Shown: in pieces, positions 49,413-55,756 of the stretch | Numbering within the stretch: the first letter of the stretch is position 1 | Layout: each line of letters starts with the position of its first letter | Source: Victivallaceae bacterium | Lineage (GTDB): Bacteria; Verrucomicrobiota; Lentisphaeria; Victivallales; Victivallaceae | Direction of reading: 5' to 3' | Assembly (NCBI GenBank): GCA_028709805.1 | Contig: JAQUTL010000016.1 | Coordinates: 1-55,756 of the forward strand | DNA length: 55,756 nucleotides | Program-made: the position numbers and the translations under genes | The notes under the pieces: model-generated | What the model was told of the DNA's origin: nothing | Seen by the model: only the letters and a program-made list of their open reading frames with translations | Database searches by the model: none

Positions 49413-49441
49413 AAGCCCGAAGTTTTCCTTCGGGCTTTTTT
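49413..49441 (+). terminator. hairpin terminator/attenuator between gapA and pgk
   Basis: Ten-base perfect stem AAGCCCGAAG / CTTCGGGCTT (49413-49422 / 49428-49437) followed by a T run. It lies only 23 bases upstream of the pgk start, so it may act as a partial terminator that sets the gapA:pgk ratio. Confidence 0.85.
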
Positions 49442-49463
49442 AATGTAAAGGAGAAAAAACATT

Positions 49464-50684
49464 ATGAACATCAACAAGAAGACCGTCAAGGACATCGACC
49501 TCAAGGGAAGCCGCGTGGTCATGCGCGTCGACTTCAACGTGCCGCTCAAGGACGGAAAAGTGGCCGATGACACCCGTATCGTCGCCGCCATCCCCACCAT
49601 CAAATACATTCTCGAACAGGGCGCCAGCCTGGTTCTGCTGACCCATACCGGCCGGCCGAAGGGGGAAGTGGTTCCGGAATTCAGCGTGAAGCCGGCCGCC
49701 GACCATCTGGCCGCGCTGCTCGGTAAAAAAGTCAACTTCATCGACGACTGCATCGGCGACAAGGTCGAAGCCGCCGCCAAGGCGCTCAAGGCCGGCGAGA
49801 TCCTCGTCTGCGAGAACACCCGCTTCCATAAGGAAGAGGACATGAAGTGCAAGACCCCGGAAGACAAGGCCGCCATGCGCGGATTCGCGGCAAAACTCGC
49901 CAGACTCGGCGATGTTTATGTCAATGACGCCTTCGGCACCGCCCACCGCGCCCATGCGTCGACGGCGGTAATCACCGAGTTCATGGACAAGTCCAAATGC
50001 GTGGCCGGATTCCTGATGGACAAAGAGCTGCAGTATCTCGGCAAGGCCGTCGCCAACCCGCAGCGCCCGTTTGTGGCGATCATCGGCGGCGCGAAAGTTT
50101 CCGGCAAACTCGAAGTGCTGCGTTCGCTGATGGAAAAGGTCGACACCATCCTCATCGGCGGCGGCATGGCCTACACCTTCCTCAAGGCGCTCGGCCACAA
50201 CATCGGCAACTCGCTCTGCGAGGACGAGCTGGTCGACACCGCCAAGGAGACGCTGGAACTTGCCAAAACCAAAAAAGTCAAGTTCATGCTCCCGCTCGAC
50301 AACAAAGTGGCCGACAAGTTCGACAACGACGCGAACACCAAAATCGTTGAGAACGACATCCCGGCCGGCTATATGGCTCTCGATATCGGTCCGGCGACCA
50401 TCCGGCTCTATTCCGCTGAAATCGCCAAGGCCAAAACCGTGGTCTGGAACGGACCGATGGGCTGCTTCGAAATGCCCAATTTCGCCGAAGGCACCATGGC
50501 CGTCTGCAAAGCGGTCGCCGACTCCGGCGCCGTGAGCATCATCGGCGGCGGAGACAGCGTGGCGGCGGTCAACCAGTCCGGTCTGGCCTCCAAGATGTCG
50601 CACATCTCCACCGGCGGCGGCGCGTCGCTTGAGTTCCTTGAAGGTAAGGAACTGCCCGGCGTCACCTGTCTGGCCGACGCATAG
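49464..50684 (+). CDS. pgk: phosphoglycerate kinase
   Basis: A 406-residue glycolytic kinase. N-domain RVDFNVPLKDGKVADDTRI, HTGRPKG, CENTRFHKEEDMK and NDAFGTAHRAHAST; hinge VAIIGGAKVSGKLEVL; C-domain NGPMGCFEMPNFAEGT and IIGGGDSVAAV with the nucleotide-binding loop. Length is normal. The ribosome-binding site AAAGGAG lies before the ATG. A strong terminator follows the gene. Confidence 0.97.
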   Translation: MNINKKTVKDIDLKGSRVVMRVDFNVPLKDGKVADDTRIVAAIPTIKYILEQGASLVLLTHTGRPKGEVVPEFSVKPAADHLAALLGKKVNFIDDCIGDKVEAAAKALKAGEILVCENTRFHKEEDMKCKTPEDKAAMRGFAAKLARLGDVYVNDAFGTAHRAHASTAVITEFMDKSKCVAGFLMDKELQYLGKAVANPQRPFVAIIGGAKVSGKLEVLRSLMEKVDTILIGGGMAYTFLKALGHNIGNSLCEDELVDTAKETLELAKTKKVKFMLPLDNKVADKFDNDANTKIVENDIPAGYMALDIGPATIRLYSAEIAKAKTVVWNGPMGCFEMPNFAEGTMAVCKAVADSGAVSIIGGGDSVAAVNQSGLASKMSHISTGGGASLEFLEGKELPGVTCLADA

Positions 50685-50709
50685 TTCCGGCGTTATCGCC
50701 TGAAAGGCA

Positions 50710-50745
50710 AAGACCGCCCGGATTAATTCCGGACGGTCTTTTTTT
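50710..50745 (+). terminator. pgk terminator
   Basis: AAGACCG / CGGTCTT outer stem and CCGGA / TCCGG inner stem with one mismatch, then TTTTTTT. It is a classic intrinsic terminator. Confidence 0.9.
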
Positions 50746-50809
50746 ATTCCGCCGGACAAGCGGCCGGATGCGCTCCCGGCATCTTTCCGCGGATTGTGGC
50801 GCAGCGGGG

Positions 50810-50837
50810 TTGATTTTCATGACCGGTCGGTTATATT
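50810..50837 (+). promoter_or_regulatory. promoter of the phosphoesterase lipoprotein gene
   Basis: TTGATT (50810-50815), 16 bases, TATATT (50832-50837), 26 bases before the start codon. Confidence 0.55.
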
Positions 50838-50863
50838 AAAAGGAAAATAACGGAGCTTGAACA

Positions 50864-52138
50864 ATGAAACTTACAGAACTGGGGATGATGCTTATGGCGG
50901 TTCTGCTTTGCGGATGCACCGCCGCGCCGGAACTCCGGGTCGGGATTCTCGGCGACGTTCAGGGATATGCGAAAGACGGCGACCCCGGCATGAGAAATCT
51001 TGAGACGGCATTCAATATGCTGCGCGACCGGAATGCGGATGTGATAATGATGACCGGCGACCTCTCCGACAACGGCGACCCCGCCGTCTATAAACAATAC
51101 CGTGAGCTTTATGACCGGATATTCGCCGACCGTATGCCGATCCAGGTGGCGGTGATGGGCAACCACGACTACTGGAACGATCTGCCGGTTGAGACTTCGC
51201 GCCGGAATTTTTCGGAGGCCATCGACCAAAGCTCGCCCGACATTCAGATGATCGTCAATGACTACAGCTTCATCGCCCTCAGCCCGGAAGACGGCAACTG
51301 CAACGGCACCTACACTGAAAAATCCGCCGAATTTCTCGCCGCCAACCTCTCATACGCCGAAACCGCCACCCCGGACAACCCGATCTTCCTGCTTACTCAC
51401 CAGCATCCGGCCGACACCGTTTACGGCAGCGCCGGCTGGAGCAACAAATTCATTTCCGACCACCTGGCCGACCATCCGCGCGTCATCGCTTTTTCCGGCC
51501 ACTCCCACTATCCGCTGGAAGACGAGCGCTCCATCGCGCAAAACCGCTTCACCGCGGTCGGCGCCTCCAGTTTGAACTACTGCGAAATGGAGCCGGGCAA
51601 AGTAAACGGCTCGGTTCCGCCGCATGCGGCCGACTGCGTGCAGTTCCTTTATATGGAGGTGTTCAAAGACCACGCCGACATCCACCGGTATGACGTGAAA
51701 ACCGGACGCGAGATCAAACCGGACGCGGTCTGGCGGATCGAGCTGCCGCACAATCCGGCGCGATCCGCCTACACCGAACGCCGTGCCAACGATCGCACCG
51801 CCCCGGAATTTCCAGCCGGAGCCGCCGGGAGCGTAAGCAAAAACGGCAACGGACGGCTGATTCTGTCATTCGACGCAGCCCGGCATGACGATTTCGTTCA
51901 CAGCTACGATGTGGCGATCTACGAAAAACTTGACGACGGAAAATTCCATAAATTAAACGACATCGCGTTTTTTTCCGACTTCTACCGCGGGCTTGAACGC
52001 ATGAGCGAACATCCGGAATTTCAACTGCCGGATCAGCTTTTCGTCGCCGGCTCGGAATATATCCTGAAAATAATTCCGGTGGAGTCGTTCGGAAAACGCG
52101 GCGACACGCCGCTCACTGTCCGCTTTACCGCGGAATAA
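50864..52138 (+). CDS. lipoprotein calcineurin-like phosphoesterase
   Basis: A 424-residue protein. The signal ends in a lipobox LCGC with lipidated C18. Phosphoesterase motifs are GDVQ (D31; Q replaces the usual H), GDLSDNG (65-71), GNHDYW (99-104), LTHQHP and AFSGHSHYP. The last third (about 300-424) is a beta-rich, fibronectin-like tail with no assigned role. It should sit in the periplasm or outer membrane and hydrolyse a phosphomonoester or diester. The substrate is not known. Monocistronic, with its own promoter. Confidence 0.86.
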   Translation: MKLTELGMMLMAVLLCGCTAAPELRVGILGDVQGYAKDGDPGMRNLETAFNMLRDRNADVIMMTGDLSDNGDPAVYKQYRELYDRIFADRMPIQVAVMGNHDYWNDLPVETSRRNFSEAIDQSSPDIQMIVNDYSFIALSPEDGNCNGTYTEKSAEFLAANLSYAETATPDNPIFLLTHQHPADTVYGSAGWSNKFISDHLADHPRVIAFSGHSHYPLEDERSIAQNRFTAVGASSLNYCEMEPGKVNGSVPPHAADCVQFLYMEVFKDHADIHRYDVKTGREIKPDAVWRIELPHNPARSAYTERRANDRTAPEFPAGAAGSVSKNGNGRLILSFDAARHDDFVHSYDVAIYEKLDDGKFHKLNDIAFFSDFYRGLERMSEHPEFQLPDQLFVAGSEYILKIIPVESFGKRGDTPLTVRFTAE

Positions 52139-52272
52139 ACTCCGGAACAGCCGCCGGAATACGCTCTTTTGCTTTTTGCTTTTAACATGATATATTTACC
52201 GCATCCGCAACTCCGCCGGATCGCGGAGCCGCTGTTTGGTGATTGCAACCTTTTCGAGAGGAGAATATGGTC

Positions 52273-55017
52273 ATGGGCAAAAACAGTAAAAAGTACGTTT
52301 ACCTTTTCGGGAAATCGGTCTGCGACGGCAACGCCGGAATGAAGAATCTGCTCGGCGGCAAGGGAGCGAATCTGGCGGAAATGGCAAAACTCGGACTGCC
52401 GGTGCCGCCCGGATTCACCATCACCACCGAATGCTGCGCGGACTACTTCGCCTCCGGCATGCGGTTTCCGTCCGGCTTGGCCGGGCAGCTGCGTCTTGCG
52501 CTTGATAACGTCGAGCGGCAGACCGGACTTGGCTTCGGAGACCGCGATCGTCCGCTTCTGCTCTCCTGCCGCTCCGGAGCGCGCAGTTCGATGCCCGGCA
52601 TGATGGAGACCGTGCTCAATATCGGACTAACCACCGCCACCATACCCGGTATGATAAAAATGACCGGAAACAACGAACGCTTCGTCTATGACGCCTACCG
52701 CCGCCTGATCATGATGTATTCCGACGTGGTGATGGAAAAAGCCGCCGGAATCGTTCCGGCCGACGGCGAAGGAATCCGCCGCAAACTCGACCTCCGGCTC
52801 GAAGCGCTGAAACGCCGCCGCCACGCCGGAACCGACGCCGAACTGAAAGCCGGCGACTTGAAAGCACTTTGCGAGGAGTTCAAGTCGATAGTTGCCGCCG
52901 AGCTTGGCCGGCCGTTTCCCGACGACGCCCGCGAACAGCTTGAGGGCGGCGTCGATGCCGTGTTCAAAAGCTGGAACGGCCCCAAAGCGGTCAGCTACCG
53001 CCGGATCGAGAATATCCCGGACGACTGGGGCACCGCGGTCAACGTCCAGACCATGGTCTTCGGCAATACCGGCAACGACTCCGCCACCGGAGTCGCCTTC
53101 ACCCGCGACCCCGCCACCGGCGACAACCGCTTCTACGGCGAATGGCTGGCCAACGCCCAGGGCGAAGACGTTGTGGCCGGAGTCCGCACCCCCAATCCGC
53201 TGAACTCAGGCTGCCGGAATCCCCACGCCCCCGATCTGCCGACGCTGGAGGCGGAAATGCCGGAAATATACCGCGAACTCGTTGCGATACGAAACAAACT
53301 CGAACGCCACTACCGCGACATGCTCGACATCGAATTCACCATCCAGCACAAAAAACTTTATATGCTCCAATGCCGGGTCGGAAAACGCGGCGGCGCCGCC
53401 GCACTGAAAATGGCGGTGGATATGATGGAGGAAAAACTGATCAACGCCAAGACCGCGGTTCTCCGCGTCTCGCCCGCCCAGCTTGACGAGCTGCTTCATC
53501 CGATTCTTGACCCCGCCGCCGAAAAAAGCGCCGCCGCTTCCGGCCGCTTCTTTGCCGACGGCCTGCCCGCCGGCCCCGGCGGCGCGGTGGGCGAGATCGT
53601 TTTTTCCAGCTCCGCCGCAAAAGCGGCCGCCGCCGCCGGACGGCCGTGCATTCTGGTGCGGGAGGAGACCAACCCGGAAGACGTTGAAGGCATGCGCGCC
53701 GCATCCGGCATCCTTACCGCCCGCGGCGGTATGACCAGTCATGCCGCGCTGGTGTGCCGCGGCTGGGGCAAATGCTGTGTGGCCGGCGCCGGAGAACTGG
53801 CCATCGACGAAACCGCGCAGACGGTAAGCAACGCCGCCGGAAAAACCTTCAAGGCAGGCGACTTTCTCAGTCTGAACGGCTCCAGCGGCCGCGTCTACTG
53901 CGGCGCACTGGCCACCGTCAGCCGCGGCGACAACCGGGATTTCAAAACCTTTATGAAAACCGCCGACAAGTTCAGAAAACTCGCGGTCCGCGCCAACGCC
54001 GACACGCCGGAAGACGCCAAACTCGCCATAAAGCTCGGCGCATCGGGCATCGGCCTCTTCCGAACCGAACACATGTTCTACGGCAACAATAGCGAAAAGC
54101 CGCTGTTCGCCCTCCGCAAAATGATCCTCAGCAGAACCGACGCAGAACGCCGGACGGCAATCGACGAACTTTTTCCATATGTGAAAGCGGCGATCAAAAA
54201 TACGCTGAAAGTCATGAAAGGGCTTCCGGTGACCATACGTTTTCTTGATCCGCCGCTCCACGAATTCGTCCCCCATGACGCCGGACAGCAAAAAGAACTG
54301 GCCGACGCCATCGGCATCGGCATCGAGGAGGTGCGCCGCCGCGCCGAACTGCTGAAAGAGTGCAATCCGATGATGGGGCATCGCGGCGTCCGGCTCGGCA
54401 TAACCTTCCCGGCCATAACCGCCATGCAGACCAAGGCGGTGCTGGAAAGCGCCGCCGAGCTTGCAGCGGACGGCATAAAATGCCGTCCCGAGCTGATGAT
54501 TCCGGTAACCTGCGACCCGAAGGAACTGGTCGATCAAAAGAAAATCATCGCGGAAACCGCCGACGAAGTGCGGCGGAAGTCCGGGCTGAAAAAACTCGAA
54601 TTCAAAGTCGGCACCATGATCGAAGTTCCCCGCGCCGCGCTTCTGGCCGGAGAAATGGCCGTCGAAGCCGAGTTCTTTTCTTTCGGTACCAACGACCTCA
54701 CCCAGCTCACCTTCGGCTTCAGCCGAGACGACGCCGGATCGTTTCTCAACCGCTATCTCGCCTCCGGGATCCTCGCGGAAGACCCGTTCCGCACCGTCGA
54801 CACCGGCGGCGTCGGCCTCCTGATCCGCCATGCCGTCAAAGCCGGACGGAAAACCAGACCGAAACTGAAAACCGGAATCTGCGGCGAACAGGGCGGCGAG
54901 GCTGAAACCATAAAGTTCTGCCATGAACTCGGTTTGGACTATGTGTCCTGCAGCCCGTTCCGGGTTCCTCCGGCCAGACTGGCCGCGGCTCAGGCCGCAA
55001 TAAAAAAGAAGAAATAA
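52273..55017 (+). CDS. ppdK: pyruvate, phosphate dikinase
   Basis: A 914-residue enzyme interconverting pyruvate + ATP + Pi and PEP + AMP + PPi. The N-terminal ATP-grasp domain has LLGGKGANLAEMAKLGLPVPPGFTI and SCRSGARSSMPGMMETVLNIG. The phosphohistidine domain has GGMTSHAALVCRGWGK with H490. The C-terminal PEP/pyruvate barrel has FRTEHMFY, MGHRGVRLG, FGTNDLTQLTFGFSRDD and GICGEQGGE. ATG 52273 has AGGAG nine bases upstream and is preferred over ATG 52267. With gapA and pgk nearby, it indicates PPi-linked glycolysis. Confidence 0.95.
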   Translation: MGKNSKKYVYLFGKSVCDGNAGMKNLLGGKGANLAEMAKLGLPVPPGFTITTECCADYFASGMRFPSGLAGQLRLALDNVERQTGLGFGDRDRPLLLSCRSGARSSMPGMMETVLNIGLTTATIPGMIKMTGNNERFVYDAYRRLIMMYSDVVMEKAAGIVPADGEGIRRKLDLRLEALKRRRHAGTDAELKAGDLKALCEEFKSIVAAELGRPFPDDAREQLEGGVDAVFKSWNGPKAVSYRRIENIPDDWGTAVNVQTMVFGNTGNDSATGVAFTRDPATGDNRFYGEWLANAQGEDVVAGVRTPNPLNSGCRNPHAPDLPTLEAEMPEIYRELVAIRNKLERHYRDMLDIEFTIQHKKLYMLQCRVGKRGGAAALKMAVDMMEEKLINAKTAVLRVSPAQLDELLHPILDPAAEKSAAASGRFFADGLPAGPGGAVGEIVFSSSAAKAAAAAGRPCILVREETNPEDVEGMRAASGILTARGGMTSHAALVCRGWGKCCVAGAGELAIDETAQTVSNAAGKTFKAGDFLSLNGSSGRVYCGALATVSRGDNRDFKTFMKTADKFRKLAVRANADTPEDAKLAIKLGASGIGLFRTEHMFYGNNSEKPLFALRKMILSRTDAERRTAIDELFPYVKAAIKNTLKVMKGLPVTIRFLDPPLHEFVPHDAGQQKELADAIGIGIEEVRRRAELLKECNPMMGHRGVRLGITFPAITAMQTKAVLESAAELAADGIKCRPELMIPVTCDPKELVDQKKIIAETADEVRRKSGLKKLEFKVGTMIEVPRAALLAGEMAVEAEFFSFGTNDLTQLTFGFSRDDAGSFLNRYLASGILAEDPFRTVDTGGVGLLIRHAVKAGRKTRPKLKTGICGEQGGEAETIKFCHELGLDYVSCSPFRVPPARLAAAQAAIKKKK

Positions 55018-55029
55018 ACCATTGACAAT

Positions 55030-55064
55030 GGTTCGGAACGCCGTTTTACCGCGGCGTCCGAACC
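55030..55064 (+). repeat. hairpin after ppdK
   Basis: GGTTCGGA-ACGCCG pairs with CGGCGT-CCGAACC around a short loop. No T run follows, so it may act as a 3'-end-stabilising stem rather than a terminator. Confidence 0.45.
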
Positions 55065-55105
55065 GCAACACAACCAGACATTGATTACGAATCGAACAAA
55101 CAGCC

Positions 55106-55312
55106 ATGAAAAAAATCTTCCTATTAGTTTTTTCCGTCACGGTGGCAGCCGGCTGCTCCGGCAACAACCGCCCGCCGGTCCCGGCGCCGCCGTCGGCCGG
55201 CCCGGAGTTGCGCTTCTCCCAACCGAAGGAGTCAAAGGCAAAACCGGTCGCCAGACGGCGCAATCGGGCCGCGGAAAAAATATTTATTCCGGACACGCAG
55301 ATAATACATTAA
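55106..55312 (+). CDS. small Pro/Arg-rich lipoprotein
   Basis: A 68-residue protein with a type II signal (KKIFLLVFSVTVAAGC, lipidated C17). The mature part is proline- and basic-rich (NNRPPVPAPPSAGPELRF, then KAKPVARRRNRAAEK). No domain is recognised. Small basic lipoproteins of this kind often bind peptidoglycan or LPS, but that is only a guess here. Confidence 0.6.
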   Translation: MKKIFLLVFSVTVAAGCSGNNRPPVPAPPSAGPELRFSQPKESKAKPVARRRNRAAEKIFIPDTQIIH

Positions 55313-55415
55313 AACGATTCTCGCTAAAAAAATACAACGCCGATTTGCTTTTATTGGCCGATAATGCTAAATTACGTAAAGTTGGATAAGATAACTAACT
55401 TGGAAGCTTCACTCT

Positions 55416-55574
55416 ATGATGATGTGGGTGGTCACGGCGGGAGCGGTTGCCGCAGCGATTGTCGTTCTGTTTTTTCGTGAAAAGCAATCACATAAGCACA
55501 GTTGCGCGGTCATGCACGCCACTTGCGAAAAAAATCTCATCTTCAAAAAAATGTTATTGTCCCAAATTTTGTGA
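55416..55574 (+). CDS. short single-helix membrane ORF running into an insertion sequence
   Basis: A 52-codon frame. MMMWVVTAGAVAAAIVVLFF is a membrane helix, followed by a His/Cys-containing tail (REKQSHKHSCAVMHATC). The last ten codons lie over the 3' end of the minus-strand transposase gene (stop at 55543-55545). The original protein therefore probably had a different C-terminus. The function is unknown, and it may be non-coding. Confidence 0.35.
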   Translation: MMMWVVTAGAVAAAIVVLFFREKQSHKHSCAVMHATCEKNLIFKKMLLSQIL

Positions 55575-55756
55575 AACACACTTGTAATTTCCAACGCCGA
55601 TAAAGACGTTGCCGAGAATCTCCATGCGTTTTTGCCAGTAGTCCTCCCATGCTCCGGCATTTGCAAACCGTCTCAATATGATCCGCGCAACTTTCGTAAC
55701 GCCTTTGTCGCTCCATCCATAGGCAATCTTTTTGATCCGGCGCCCCAGTTCACGCC
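55543..55756 (-). mobile_element. ISLre2/UPF0236-like transposase, C-terminal end (partial)
   Basis: The frame enters from the right window edge and reads ELGRRIKKIAYGWSDKGV, TKVARIILRRFANAGAWEDYW, QKRMEILGNVFIGVGNYK, then stops at 55543. The first 25 residues match the remnant near 18260-18325 (GRRIKKIASGWSDKGVTEVARI) at protein and DNA level. The pattern resembles the C-terminus of ISLre2-family transposases. This copy looks intact in the part visible. The terminal inverted repeat should lie between about 55400 and 55543 but was not identified. Confidence 0.65.

Overview
The window looks like chromosomal DNA of a Gram-negative, fermentative, probably gut-dwelling bacterium of the PVC group, most likely a Victivallis-like lentisphaerote. 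This placement is inference. It rests on an LptD-type LPS exporter plus heptose epimerase (outer membrane), MurA/FtsQ (peptidoglycan), a hexosamine salvage operon, a large AIDA-like repeat protein, pyruvate phosphate dikinase with GapA/Pgk, and the mix of families. The DNA is GC-rich with GC-poor promoters of the type TTGACA-N17-TAnnTT. No rRNA, CRISPR array, prophage or origin is visible.

Layout. (1) 1-2.4 kb is a scarred accessory patch: a truncated xenobiotic acetyltransferase, an MBL-fold hydrolase, a frameshifted and truncated integrase, and a 115-bp element with long inverted ends. (2) 2.4-3.2 kb holds an orphan mraZ, whose promoter carries three 10-bp-phased TGGAA repeats, and a small membrane protein. 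(3) 3.4-8.0 kb (minus) is a tsaD-proA-membrane protein-mtaB operon that contains two steps of the same tRNA modification (t6A, then ms2t6A). (4) 8.1-17.8 kb (plus) holds a DUF308 protein and then lptD-hldD-rsmB-tyrS-SGNH hydrolase-Gfo/Idh oxidoreductase-DUF218. (5) 17.8-24.1 kb is a decaying accessory region: a transposase remnant, a frameshifted radical SAM/SPASM gene, a 1,287-codon repeat protein broken by a stop and a frameshift, and a 53-residue Cys-containing peptide with a leader-like N-terminus. (6) 24.2-29.6 kb (minus) holds a NifA-like sigma-54 activator and a four-gene hexosamine operon (nucleotidyltransferase, NahK-like kinase, epimerase, NagB). (7) 29.8-34.5 kb holds tRNA-Ser(CGA), cysS, an antagonist/anti-sigma pair and a GT87-like glycosyltransferase carrying a C8 tract. 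(8) 34.5-40.4 kb (minus) is an ftsQ-like-alaS-STAS-symporter-EIIA operon. (9) 40.5-46.6 kb holds a thioesterase, then gdhA with a strong sigma-54 promoter, and a murA-recF-dnaN block. (10) 46.6-55.0 kb holds an amino acid permease, gapA, pgk, a lipoprotein phosphoesterase and ppdK. (11) The right edge has a small lipoprotein and the end of a second copy of the same transposase family.

The most notable points are: a sigma-54 promoter with an upstream dyad at gdhA, in the same window as a NifA-like activator; a self-regulation-type operator at an orphan mraZ; the C115D-type MurA active site, predicted fosfomycin-insensitive; an alanyl-tRNA synthetase without its C-terminal domain; and the disrupted surface-protein/radical-SAM/peptide module with nearby poly-C and poly-G tracts, which is the best candidate for an undescribed system.
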